Positions 31,871 to 42,989 of a DNA stretch of 64,000 bases are shown here, one piece after another (the first letter of the stretch is position 1; every line of letters starts with the position of its first letter). The translations under genes were made by a program, and so were the position numbers. The notes beneath the pieces were generated by a model, which saw only the letters and a list, made by a program, of their open reading frames with translations, was not told where the DNA came from and made no database searches. This DNA comes from Eupeodes corollae (Eukaryota > Arthropoda > Insecta > Diptera > Syrphidae): positions 65,440,946 through 65,504,945 of the forward strand of contig NC_079147.1 of assembly GCF_945859685.1 (NCBI RefSeq), read 5' to 3'.

Positions 31871-33202
31871 CGAGAATAGACTAATACCTTTAACACCAAT
31901 TCTTAGTCGAACAGGCCCAAAGTATTAGTTGTCTAAGGCATTTTGTGGGGGTTCTTTTATAGTGCAAACATGCACTAATAAAAGAAACCCTCAATTAATC
32001 TTTCTAGGGTATTAAGAATTTGAGTTAGATTTGACTTTTATAGATGAAGAAGGTTCCACCAAAGCTTTGCTAGTTTCCTCAACTTCACTTTAATTTCCTT
32101 TGCATTCAATTTTTTGAATTAAAATCCTGCTTTAAGCAAAATACAGTTAATTATAAAAGACAAAGATTGCGGGTATTTAAACTTTTTTAATATGTCTTTA
32201 CATTGTATGGATAAATGTAACCCCTTAAAAAATAATATTGGCATTTTTTAAATTTATCGCAAAATACAAAATCAAAAAAATCAACTCGAAGGAATGGTTG
32301 ATGAAGTATACGTACTTACAGAACTTTCAACCCTCATCATTTATTAATTAATTGTGATGTATTCGTAATTTATTAATATTACCAACATACTTCTCTTCGT
32401 CCCTATATTTATAACCATAACATCCTACGATTCTGTCAACACATTCACTCCCATACACACATCAACATCGACATCGACATTTTGCAAGGACATCATAAAA
32501 TATTTTTTATTTTGCATTTAAGTTTAAACAAAAAAGAAAATGTTTAAATGACGAAATGGAAATGCCTTTGGCCTGAACTCGAGTTAAACACATGGGAAAA
32601 AATATCTGCATAAATTAAAGTGAGTAGGTATGTATGCATGTCCTTATGTTTTTTATATATATGTAAACAATATATAAATAAAACTAGGTCACTTATAATC
32701 GCACTTACGAAATTTAATAGCTTCTACTTAGGTTTAAATGGTAAAATATAAAAATATAAGTAGGCTTGGATATTTTGAAAAAAAAAGAGTTATTAGGGTT
32801 TTTAAAAATTGAAAATCTGACATTGAGGAAGGTAATTTAAATCTATGTATTTTATTTTATTTTATATTGTAACTGAGCAGAACTTTAAAAAGCATTTTGT
32901 GCCACAAGGTTTTTGTTGATTTATAGCAAATTCTTTAGAAAAGCAATTAAAACTTAAAAAATATGCAATTCAACCCCAGTATAACCTGAGTTAGTGATCC
33001 CGTCTGTCTATCCGAATATCTGTTCCCGTAAAAATGTAAATGTCTTCTTATTATTCTGGTTGATTTTACTTATTACTTAAAAAGTCAGAACAAAATTAGA
33101 AACTAAAGAGTTATCCGTTTTGAGGTTTCGAAAGTATAGTGCTGAAATTCGAAATCTCTTGCACTAAATTTTTGTTCGATTAAAGATCTGACATTTACGA
33201 AA
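31871..33202. other. No recognisable gene
   Basis: AT-rich spacer. The part next to 31871 may be more of the upstream LINE body. ACATCGACATCGACATT at about 32463 is a minor repeat. No transposon ends were found. Confidence 0.35.
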
Positions 33203-34206
33203 ATGCATCGCTTAACTATTGCACAACGCATACAAATTGTCAAAACCTTCTATAAAAAAATTGTTTCTGCCGCAGGCACATACGTGTTTAAGGAGGAGAT
33301 TATGGTCGTACAACTACACAAGCAATTTGCAAAATTGCGATGAAATTTGAAAAGATTGAATCGGTAAGAGATATTGTATCGTTTTGATCGTACCACTGAA
33401 AATATCGCTGCTGTAAGTGAAAGTGTTGCCGAAGACCCGAATGTATCGATTTTTCGTCGTTCTCAGGAATTAGGACTGTCTTCATATAAAGAACAGCTCA
33501 CACTACAACTGAAACCAGCTGACCATTAACAATGTTCGTCGTCGTAGATACGTCGAATGGGTGCTTGAATAACTGGCGGTGGACGTCAGTTTTTCGAACA
33601 AAATTTTCTTCAGCGACGTAACACATATCTCACTCGGTGGGTATGTTAATAAACAAAACTAAACTCGTTTTTGGGGTTCGAGAATCCTCAAGTAATTGAA
33701 GATAGGTCACTACGTCCACAAAAAGTCACTGTTTGGTTCGCTCTTCGGTCTAATCGGTCCTTGCTCTCGTCAAAAACGACAATGGAATCGGATCGTTATA
33801 GTCACATGATATTCAACCTTTTTTGGCTGCTATTAAAGAATACGACTTGGAGAAAATGTGGTTTCAATAAGGCTGTGACATGTGCCACAGAACTCAAGCG
33901 AAAATGGCGTTATTGCAATTATCCTGGATATCAACTGCAAACCGAAGTTAAAGCAATTTGACACCACTGGACTTTTTTTGTAGAGCTATGCGAAAGACCG
34001 TATTTGTGCAGATAAATCTTAAACTCTTAAACATTCCTCAAGTTATGGTTAAGATATGTTATCGCCCAATATGTGTCAAAAAGTTGTGGAAACTTAAGTC
34101 AATAGAATCTATACTTGCAAGAATTCGCGTGGTGGTCATTTGAATTATGTAGTGTTTCACATAAAAGAAAATATCGTGACAAAAATACTTTAAATGTGTT
34201 TTATTT
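33203..34206 (+). pseudogene. Tc1/mariner transposase relic
   Basis: Starts with ATG 33203 and MHRLTIAQRIQIVKTFYK, the N-terminal helix-turn-helix start of this transposase group. Later pieces: TTQAICKIAMKFEKIESV, VAEDPNVSI with RRSQELGLSS (33435-33490), FSDVTHISLGGYVN (first catalytic Asp, Glu-Ala lost), GFENPQVIEDRSLRPQKVTV (33672), a decayed second block near 33850, DFF-SYAKDR (about 33965) and RGGHLNYVVFH at the end (about 34130). Length fits the usual 340-350 residues, so the gene is nearly full length but has many frame changes. Inverted repeats could not be found with certainty. Confidence 0.7.
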
Positions 34207-34510
34207 ACATTTATTTTTGAAACCGCAAACCGTGTTTAGCAATTTAAAAACAGCTCGGGCCCTACTAATCTACAATTAAATTGCTCGAATTCGTATCTAT
34301 TTGACTACTTTTGAACCAAGGAGAATCGAATAGTTCTTGTAGTGCTAACTACATTCTTGTGGACTTTGGAACAAGCGAGGAACTGTATAACTCGAAAGTA
34401 TAATTAAAAACAAGGCAAAATCGAAAGTAATCTCTCTACATCAAATGTGTTTGCGAGCGAAGGTTTTTTTGTCAAAGTTTAAGTAAAATGTAGAATATGA
34501 GTTCCACCTA

Positions 34511-34877
34511 CTACCAGCGTTTGGACTTTAGTTTTTTTTTCTCATTCATTTGAAAATTCATCATCAGCTGACACATGACTTTTTCGATTAAAGTCAAAAC
34601 TTCGGCAAGTATTTTATACATGGTTTGCTGAGCAATTCCAGCGGTCTTGTCACCACCGATTTGGTTTTCGTAACCTCCAGTTGCCGAAGAATTCAATGCT
34701 GCTGATAACTTAATGACAATTGAAACAGCATTTTGTCTTCTGCGAGTAATCATGTTGGATGATTTGCTGTTAAGTAAGATCATAAATCCGTCTTTAGAAT
34801 GGTGATATCTCTTAATAAAACAAAAAAGAAGTATATATTTTTCATTAAGAATGCGTTCAAATATTTGTCCCTTTATA
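34511..34877 (-). pseudogene. HARBI1-like (Harbinger) transposase fragment
   Basis: About 120 codons on the minus strand. KYILLFCFIKRYHHSKDGFM is followed by TRRRQNAVSIVIKLSAALNS, TGGYENQIGGDK and GIAQQTMYKILAEVLTLIEK. This matches the N-terminal helical region of insect Harbinger transposases (typical core: LSAALNFFATGSYQ, VG-D, G-AQ-TVSKIL). The catalytic DDE half, which should follow to the left, is absent. The upstream side is cut by the TA of the inserted mariner at 34876, so the first residues in this frame come from that element. Confidence 0.7.
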
Positions 34878-35931
34878 AAGGGCAATTTTTTAAAAGCTAT
34901 AGGTAAGTTTTGAAAAAGAAATACAATTCAGAAAAATGCTTGAAATCATTATTTGAATCCGTAGTACGTACGGCCCATATAATTTAATGTTTGAAGATTA
35001 TTTTATGCAAATGTTGACCTTAACTGCGCCTCAAATGGTCCAACCGCTTAGTCCAATTTTGGCATACTCTTTTCAAAACTTCGGCCGGTATCTTACAAAC
35101 AACTGCTTCAATGTTATCTTTCAACGGGTCAATTAAAGCGGGCTTGTCTGTTTAGACATGCGCTTTTGAATAGCCCCACAAAAAATAGTTTAAAGGCATT
35201 AAATAGCAGGATCTTGGCGGCCAATTGACAGGTCCCGAACGTGAAATAAGTAGATTGTTGCGCGTGTTGTGTGGCATGTGGCACAGTCTTGTTAAAACAA
35301 CATATCAGCCAAGTCAAGCTCTTGCATTTTGGGCAAAATAAAGGTGGATTTCATCTCACGGTAGCGCTCACCATACACAGCTACGTCATCTTTGAAAAAG
35401 TACCGTCCAATAATGCTTCCAGCCCATAAACCACACGAAACTGTGACTTTTTCTGGATGCATTGGTAGCTCTTGCAATGATTCTGGCTAATATTCACTCC
35501 AAAACTGAAGATTCTGCTTAATTATGTACGTACCCATTGAGCCAAACATTTTTCGGCAAAAAAGTTTTACGTTGCATTATGTCGTTCGGCTTCAATTTTT
35601 GCACCAGTTGCATTTTGAAAGGCATCACACCTAAATCCTTCCGCAATATTTTACAAATTGTTCGCACTCTACGTTTGTTTTATGTCCAAAAATGTAAATG
35701 CGAAATTTAGTCACAATAGCCCGAATAGCCGCTTCAAGCGCGCGATGAACTTTCTTAACAGACCACGCATTTTGGTAAAAAAATTCAATAAAGCGTTGTT
35801 CGTTTGGAAGACGATTCATGGTTAAATTATAGACCAAACTAAAGATGTTTGAGAGTAAAACAAAACACGAAAAGGGCGTTAGCTGTTTCAAAAAGTGTTT
35901 TCAAAAAAGATAATAGCTAAGAATCACCCTT
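34878..35931 (-). mobile_element. Tc1/mariner element nested in Harbinger, minus strand
   Basis: Ends AAGGGC (34878) and CACCCTT (35931) flanked by TA on both sides (34876-34877, 35932-35933). On the minus strand the 5' end reads AAGGGTGATTCTTAG. The transposase starts at MNRLPNEQRFIEFFYQNAWS (35818), then jumps by deletion to LQELPMHPEKVTVSCGLWAG and YFFKDDVAVYGERYREMKS, with a later CFNKTVPHATQHAQQ. The internal deletion removes the part before the first catalytic block, and frame changes follow. Same family as 41321-42257. Confidence 0.75.
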
Positions 35932-36202
35932 TATATGTACAAAGCTTTGCTCCCTCAACTCCATTATTTAGGAATTGTCCCTCATTTTCTATTATTTGCT
36001 CGTACCGATCTTCATTTCCTTGCAAAAACCCGTCAAACAACTAGATACTCGTTCGAAAGTACAAATTTTTTTGAAAACAAGTTGGTATAACCGGCATCTG
36101 ATTCTATTTTCATAATTAGTACGATTTGAAAGTGGAATCGGAAATGAGTTTCGAATAGAATCAAAAGTACAATCGAGTTACCTAGGAGGGCCCTGTTTCT
36201 AA

Positions 36203-36846
36203 CCCAAGAACTTAAGCAGTAATTAAAAAGAGCTGCTGTTTAAAGAACGTAGCCCGTATAAGTAGATTTTCTTAGGACTGACATTGTTAATATTTTGTAA
36301 AACTTATCACATATACATAAGCATTTTTAACTTAACTAGCTATTCAACTTGAAAGAATTTAACCTTCAAAATTCTTTTCAGTACATATTAAAAATTTGAT
36401 GAAAACGGCCGATACATTTTTTTGCATACTTAAACTGAGATTTTAATTTAAAGCACTCAGCCGGATTTTAATGCATAAATGACGTTTGTCCAGTAAGTAG
36501 CATAATGAGGTCACGTGATTTTTCTGCATACATAATCATAAAAATCAAAATTATGTTTGAACAAATCTCGGTATTACAAAAAATCGATAACTGCATAATA
36601 GACGAAATAAAATACAAAAAATAATGATTATTTTTATATTAGCTTTTAATATAAATAATCCAAAACAATTTTTGTAAGCACCTACTTTGTTATTATTGTT
36701 TAACAACCTATTTAATTAAATATCAATAAATTTGCTTTCACAGATTTTGTCAATTACTGGCCAAAATGCAATTACGTTTATACCTATTCAAAAAATACAT
36801 CTACATATATCCTTACTACTAAACTATTAATATGTTAAGTATTGTA
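36203..36846. other. No recognisable gene
   Basis: AT-rich spacer between the Harbinger end and the inverted-repeat element. Confidence 0.4.
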
Positions 36847-37215
36847 AAGGGTGTTTTTTTAGTCTAAAGTTTGGCAGTTGAGAATGTTTAACTGATCTGT
36901 TGATATTTCAGCTCAGTAAGTGTTGGCAATTTATCATTTCAATCCTTGGAAGCCGAAACTGTGCTTCCAAATTGTAGAAAATTACGCTGTGTTTTGATAT
37001 TGGTTTATACTGACAAAGCCACTCTTGAAGCTCGGAAAGCCAATATTTAAGCCGCAATTGACAATCGGATGGACTATATAGAACTCCTAACCACAATGGA
37101 CCCACGTTGGAAATAGTATTTTAAAAATAAATTTCATTAAATTAACTACAACATTATAAGAAATTACTTCCAAAAATATTTTCTATTTTCAAGGTCTTAA
37201 AAAAAAAACACCCGA
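36847..37215. mobile_element. Short inverted-repeat element (mariner-derived MITE)
   Basis: Left end AAGGGTGTTTTTTTAG after a TA (36845-36846); right end TTAAAAAAAAAACACCC (37197-37213). About 370 bp. The minus strand has a 65-codon frame (36908-37105) with no transposase motif. Size, ends and TA target fit a non-autonomous mariner derivative; it shares terminal style with 294 and 45385. Confidence 0.6.
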
Positions 37216-37984
37216 TATTTTGCATTCGCAATATTATGCCTTTAATTCTATTTTTATTTGTATCATAAATACAAAATATTAATAAATTGATTTTTTTTTC
37301 ACAAATATATGTTGTAAAGGTCGTAGAAAAAACGTGACAAACATCAATTAAGCAAAAAAGTATGTATGTATGAGTATTGTAGTTTGTTTGTTTTTGCACA
37401 TACATAAATGTTTGTATATATGCAGGTATGAATATAGTAAACATAAGTGAAAAAAGTTATGAGTTAATAGGACTAGAAATTGGTTGCTGAACATAGCATG
37501 TTCAGTTTTCAGAAATGAAGCTTAACAAGCATAATAAATTATTATATTGTTTCCAATTTATGTTTTGCATACCTACATATGATTATGAGTATACTACAGC
37601 AAGTTATTTTGTATTCATAGTCATAATCATAAACAATAAACAATATTGGTATAGGTAATTAAAAATTTTGATAAAGTTTACATTTTTTATTAGTTATATG
37701 ATTTTATTTAAAATATAGATATAATTTATAATTGTGTACTTACAACAAAGCATGATGAAAATATGAATTAAAATAACAATGCTTACCTGAAATGACAAAA
37801 TAGAAAAAATATATTAATAAGTTATAGGTATAAATATCTTTATGTAGATAGTGAAATTGTTTAATGGATTTTTTGCATATTTATTGATGTATGAAATTAA
37901 CTTTTAATTGACATTTTAGGATAAGTAAGTACAGTAAAAGTTGTTTTAGACAAGATTTATTAAAAGTACTCTTCAGAATTAACT
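37216..37984. other. No recognisable gene
   Basis: Very AT-rich. Ends at a T run (37986-37995) that reads as the 3' tail of the minus-strand LINE. Confidence 0.4.
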
Positions 37985-39300
37985 ATTTTTTTTTTGTATT
38001 TTGTATTTATTACATATTATTTAGTCTTGCACAGCAAGAACCAAAAGGAGATTTTTTAGATTACAGTTAAAAAGTTTATTACAAATTTCATTGATTTTCG
38101 GGCAGTCTGTAGTTAAATGGTTGACGGTCAGCTGGATATTGAGTTGGCAGAGGTGGCAAATGGGTGGGGGATCTTTATTGAGTAGGTGACTGTGGGTGAG
38201 CTGAGTGTGTCCAATCCTCAACCTGGTGAAGCATTTGTTCATGATTGCAGGCGTAGAGGTGGGGTAGATAACTGGGCTGCAATTTTGGTTGATGGAAGAA
38301 TAGTGGTGATGATAACGAGACCAATCTATTATTTTTTGATTATATAAAATGGAGCAAGTCAATTTTAAAATATCGTTTTTGGAAGGTTGGTATATTGATA
38401 TTGCTAAGTTTCTGTTCCTAGCGATTATTTTAGCTTCATTGTCTGCGTGCTCATTGCCTTTTACACCGATGTGACCTGGCACCCAAAAAATCTTTATCGC
38501 TTTTCCAAGTTTGATGACGTTGTCTCTGATTTTTCCGATGTAGGATGATCGATTGTTGACGTTTTCGATGGTGGCTAAAGTTGAAAGACTGTCCGTGCAT
38601 ATCACTGTTTTTTTCTTCGATTTGCGGGCGAATTGCGTGGCTATTAAAACCGCTAAGGCTTCGGCTGAGAATACAGAGAAAAATGGTGGTAGCTTTTCTG
38701 AAGAGATTAGATTGTTGTTAGAGTCAACAATTGCGAAAGAGGTACCTTCCTCACACTTTGAGCCATCGGTAAAGAGGATATTCCAGTTATTTCTGATGAA
38801 AGGATTCATTAATTCATGAAAATGCTGCAGATATACCTCTTTCGGAGTTGAATCTTTTTTAAATCGAGCGAGTGCAGTGTTGATGGATTCCTTCGGGCAT
38901 AGCCAAGTAGGGTCACACTCGACATCTTTTTTTTTAATTTTTGGTTCAATGTCGATTTTTCTCGCATACATTAAAGTTATGCAGAGGGCTGATGGTTTTT
39001 TTGGGGTCTTTAAGCGTTTAAGGATTTTCGTTGAGTCCAAAAGAGTTGGAGAGTCATAGGATTCAAGTATTTTTCCTACAAGTCTTGATGTAAGGAGTTC
39101 TTTTCTTTTTGTGATCGATGAAAAACCTCCCTCAGCTAACATATTTTTTAAAGGACTTGTCTTAAAAGCTTTGAGGCTGGCTCTTATTGCGGCGTGATAT
39201 GCTGATTGAACAGGTTGGATGTAGGATTTTGCACATTTGCCATATATAACAAGGCCATAATCAATTTTTGATAATATTATGACTTTTGTATGATATAGTT
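37985..39300 (-). mobile_element. I-clade-like LINE, 3' part, minus strand
   Basis: Bounded on the left by a T run (3' poly(A) on the minus strand) and on the right by an abrupt loss of homology near 39300, i.e. 5' truncated. It contains the end of the reverse transcriptase region (ILSKIDYGLVIYGKCAKSYI), an intact RNase H frame and a zinc-knuckle tail. It is better preserved than any other LINE in the window. Confidence 0.75.
38021..39142 (-). CDS. LINE ORF2 C-terminus: RNase H and zinc knuckle, open frame
   Basis: 373 codons from the first ATG; the same frame continues without a stop to about 39290 (IDYGLVIYGKCAKSYIQPVQ), so the true start is lost by truncation. RNase H blocks: NILFTDGSKCEEGTSFAIVD (first Asp), VFSAEALAVLIATQ (Glu), VICTDSLSTLATIENV (Asp), FWVPGHIGVKGNEHADNEAK (Asp). 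The tail has CFTRLRIGHTQLTHSHLL followed by CHLCQLNIQLTVNHLTTDC, a CCHC-type knuckle. RNase H removes template RNA during target-primed reverse transcription. No stop over about 420 codons suggests fairly recent insertion. Without the endonuclease and reverse transcriptase it cannot move by itself. Confidence 0.7.
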   Translation of the reverse strand: MLAEGGFSSITKRKELLTSRLVGKILESYDSPTLLDSTKILKRLKTPKKPSALCITLMYARKIDIEPKIKKKDVECDPTWLCPKESINTALARFKKDSTPKEVYLQHFHELMNPFIRNNWNILFTDGSKCEEGTSFAIVDSNNNLISSEKLPPFFSVFSAEALAVLIATQFARKSKKKTVICTDSLSTLATIENVNNRSSYIGKIRDNVIKLGKAIKIFWVPGHIGVKGNEHADNEAKIIARNRNLAISIYQPSKNDILKLTCSILYNQKIIDWSRYHHHYSSINQNCSPVIYPTSTPAIMNKCFTRLRIGHTQLTHSHLLNKDPPPICHLCQLNIQLTVNHLTTDCPKINEICNKLFNCNLKNLLLVLAVQD

Positions 39301-39309
39301 GGTATCAGA

Positions 39310-39830
39310 TCGCTTCTTCGATTGGAGCGTGGAAAAAGGATTCTGTTGTAAAGGTACGGGGATTGTAGTGTTTGCATGACATTGTGGAGCATTATTCAGG
39401 TCCTAAACGAGAAAAGATTATCAAGAGAAAAACCATATATTGATCTTGCACATGAGGAAATATGAACATATTTCCGTAGCCCCAAAAATATATCTTGTCA
39501 CACTATTATAGACAACATTTAGTTTCCTTTTGTGCTTGGAATCGCAATAACTAAATAGTTCACACCCAAATAATAAAAGCGAAATAAGCAGCGACCTAGC
39601 AAGTATCATTCTTGTTTTTATTGGAGTGATTCTTTGGGTGGTCAATAACATACGTAAGCCTCCGTAAACTTTACCTATGATAAGTTGTATATGATTTGTC
39701 CAAGTGAGTGTCTTATTGAATACTACTCCAAGATTCTTGGCTGAGTCAACAAACTGAATAGGGTTATCATTGAGTAATATTGGAGAAAAGCAAGATATGT
39801 CTGTAGGGTTTTTTGAAATGACTAAGCATA
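39310..39830 (-). mobile_element. Jockey-like LINE fragment, minus strand
   Basis: From about 39790 on the minus strand: NDNPIQFVDSAKNLGVVFNK and TLTWTNHIQLIIGKVYGGLR, then LLTTQRITPIKTRMILARSL, LLFGCELFSYCDSKHKRKLN and VVYNSVTRYIFG. This is the thumb and C-terminal region of a jockey-like reverse transcriptase, after the catalytic centre. A different family from the neighbour at 37985-39300, which it adjoins on its 3' side. Confidence 0.65.
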
Positions 39831-41320
39831 ACTAAATTATAAGATTTAGGGTTTATCATTGGTTTATAATATTATTCAAAATTTGGTTTTAAGATATAAC
39901 AGCTATTAAGAGAGTAAAATTTTGAATGGTTGTATGTTTGGTGGTTTTTGATTTTATAATCTGAAACAAAAACCTTTAAATATTGTTCCATTTCTGTGAG
40001 TTCAATGATTAATTCACAGCCTAAAATATTTGATTTCAATCAACAACATTTTTTTAATGATAGAAATTTTCCATCATTGCTTTAACTGGCCTTCTATATA
40101 TTATTTAAAATTATTTTTATAATCAGATCAGATAAGAAAAGCAAGAAAACCAAGATTTTTCGAAATTTTCCTGAAAGGAAAACTACTGTGGAATAAAAAC
40201 ACATTCAAAAATAAACACGTTGTCAGAGCTAGCACTTTCACTCACTATAAAGGTTGCCAAAATGAAACTAAAAGGACAAAACAGTTTCTGTGACCTTTAA
40301 ACCCAGTTTATTTGACCTTCAATTAACTTGTGAAATAATCGGAATATTAAAAAATCCTTTTAAACGCATATTCTTGAATGTCTAAACTTTGGAAATATGA
40401 AAAAAAAATTTGATTTTTTCAAAATACTACACTAGAATACACCGTTAAGTGTCGCGTTGACAATCAATCGGGACACTTTTTTCTAATGGAGTGTTTCCCT
40501 TTGATTTGAAATGAAAATAATACAAAAACTATCGATTATTGATCTGTAATTACACAAAGGAATTGAAAAATAAGTTGAACTGCTCAATTATATTTCGCTA
40601 GACATTTATTTTTCTATTTTCCGGACGGAAAATCATCTTGCTCAACAGCTGATACTTTTATGTTCAAAAGTGAAACGAATCGTTCCACTGCTTTGTATTT
40701 AAATTTTGCACATTACCAATGACAGATTTATGTTAGTAAAAATTTGTCTGTGGATTTCCATCAGGAATTTTTTTTCAATGACAGAACAGACATTTTGAAT
40801 GATAGCTATAAACAATCTGACAAAAAAAAATTAAATTATTTGTTTCAATGATAAAACCCAATGATACCTAAAATTTGGCCCTTAAGCTATGGATACAAGC
40901 TCTTTAAAACCGGTTTAATAAAATGTTTCAGGTACTTCTTTAAGATATTTGTACAACATTAGTTAGTTACTGAAAAGATGTGGATTTTAGATTTTGAAAA
41001 TAATCAAAAATTTTATAAAAAAAAAAGAACTTCTATATAAATTGACACAAATGCATAAAACTAAATATTTCAGTTCTCTTCCAATTTTGAAAAAGGATAA
41101 ATTATTAAATTTGAACTGCGAGCTTCATTACAACTCTGTTTATTTTTAAGATGAAAGTTACTTCTCACATAAGATTAAATTTACGGTATTAATATCACTG
41201 TAAGAGAAAATTTTAAATTTTTTCACTTAAACAGCCCTTAATTTAACAGTTTTCCTTGACAAATTACTTTAAGGCTGCTTACCATTTTTGCTTCTAGTCA
41301 TACAACTCAATTGTCACATA
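39831..41320. other. No recognisable gene
   Basis: AT-rich spacer with no coding-like frame and no clear repeat boundary. TA at 41319-41320 is the target duplication of the next mariner. Confidence 0.4.
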
Positions 41321-42257
41321 AAGGGTGACATTTTGTCCTTTTGGCAACACTGGTTTAAATACCTTACGCAGGTTGCGTGGTTTGTTTAACTGTCCGAGAT
41401 CTTCAGTTTGGTCTATAATTTAACCCTGAATCGTCTTACGAACAAGGCTTGGAACGTTATGAATTTTATTATCAAAAGTGCGTGCTCGGTAAAGAAAGTT
41501 GGCCGAAGATACACTTTTTTACGGAAAAATTGTGTTCAGCTACGGAGTTCATTTTTGTCTCAATGATTACGTTAAGAGCAGAAATGTCATTTTGAAGTGA
41601 GCATCATCCAGAAGCATTGCAAGAGCTACTAAAGCACCCAGAAAAGGTCACAGTTTGGTGCAGTTTATGGGCTGGTGGCATCATTGGACCGTATTTCTTC
41701 AAAGATAATGCGAATCGTAACGTAAAGAATGATGAGCGCAACGGTGAGATGATAGCCAACTTTTTTTGCCCAAAATGCAAGATCTTGACTTGCATGACAT
41801 GTGGTTTCAACAAGACGGTGCCACATGCCACACAGCACGCTCAACAATGGACTTATTGAGAGTTGACTTCGGTGAACATTTTATTTCACGTTCGTGACCG
41901 GTCAATTGCCCACCTAGATCGAGCGATTTAACGCCTTTAGACGATTTTTTGTGGGGCTATGCTAAAGCTCGTGTCTAAGTAGACAAGCCTGCTTCAATTG
42001 ACGCATTGGAAGACAATATTGAATCATTTGTTTCTAAGATACCGGCCGAAATATTGAAAAGAGTATGCCAAAATTTGACTAAGCGGATGGACCATTTGAA
42101 GCGCAGTCAAGGTCAACATTTGCATAGAATAATCTTCAAACATTAAATTATATGGACCGTACTATCGATGCAAATACAAATTTCGTGCATTTTTCTGAAT
42201 TGTATGTGTTTTTTTTGAAAAAAAAAACTTTTTTATAGCTTTTAAAAATTCACCCTT
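41321..42257 (+). mobile_element. Tc1/mariner element, internally deleted, plus strand
   Basis: Ends AAGGGTGACATTTTGTCC (41321) and AAAAATTCACCCTT (42257). TA precedes it; the right flank is TT, so the duplication has decayed. The initiating MNRL-like region is visible at about 41420 (TCTAC-free text CCTGAATCGTCTTACGAACA). Then come LQELLKHPEKVTVWCSLWAG and GPYFFKDNANRNVKN (41620-41730), CGFNKTVPHATQHAQQ (second catalytic block, Asp lost), TPLDDFLWGYAKARV (about 41935) and the C-terminus MDHLKRSQGQHLHRIIFKH, ending at about 42145. Same family as 34878-35931; together they cover most of the gene. Inactive. Confidence 0.75.
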
Positions 42258-42989
42258 TTCAAATGCTAACGTCAACAAATGTTATATCAAAAAATTATAT
42301 TGAAAATTAAATTTAAAAAAAAATGATGGGGTCCATTTGCAACCCGGAATGTTTTTGAATACTTTTTCATATCTGTACCGTTATGTGTTTTTCTAACTTA
42401 TTTTTGAATGATTTTCTAACATTTATCGTGTTACTAAAATTAAAACGTTAAAAGACAATTAACATTTTAGGCCATTCGAAAATATATTCTTAAATTTGTT
42501 TGACTTTAAAAACAGCATGAAACGACATTTGACATAGGACATCTCTCGCAGATCGTCCTTATACATTCCCGGTTTACCCTTATTAGTTACTTGTGAACAA
42601 CATTTTACCCTTCCTACCTCTTCTATTGGGTTCTCAAGATCTGTGGTAGGTACATTTATGTATTTATAAGTTGCTTAGATATTTTTACCTATTTATATTT
42701 GTTTAGGCTAGTGGTTAATAATAACAAAACTCTGATCATAGTACAAGACATAGTCGTGCACATGAAGTGGCGTAGTTGATGCCATCATATTTCAACACCG
42801 GGCGCAAACTTACAAACTATAACTTCTTTACATCCGTGGACGTGAATTTTATTAAAATATGAAATATGTTTAGACTGGCAAAGATACCGACAACAGCACG
42901 ATTTTCAACAAATGAACCATCTCACCCAACTTTTAACAGAATCGATATCAAAATTGAGGAACATAGATTGGAACAAAAAACTTAGTTCC
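42258..42989. other. No recognisable gene
   Basis: AT-rich. The part from 42930 may be degraded 5' sequence of the following LINE. Confidence 0.35.

Larger units (their letters stand above)
34247..36199 (-). mobile_element. Harbinger (PIF) element, interrupted by a mariner
   Basis: Imperfect terminal inverted repeats: the left end reads AAAACAGCTCGGGCCCTACT, and the right end on the minus strand reads GAAACAGGGCCCTCCTAGG. The left flank is TTA (34244-34246) and the right flank TAA (36200-36202), fitting the 3-bp TWA target duplication of Harbinger elements. The left part encodes a HARBI1-like nuclease fragment (34511-34865). A complete mariner with its own TA duplication sits at 34878-35931, leaving about 0.9 kb of Harbinger. 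The right part holds a short open stretch, LFDGFLQGNEDRYEQI, that may be the protein's N-terminus. Internally deleted and dead. Confidence 0.65.
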
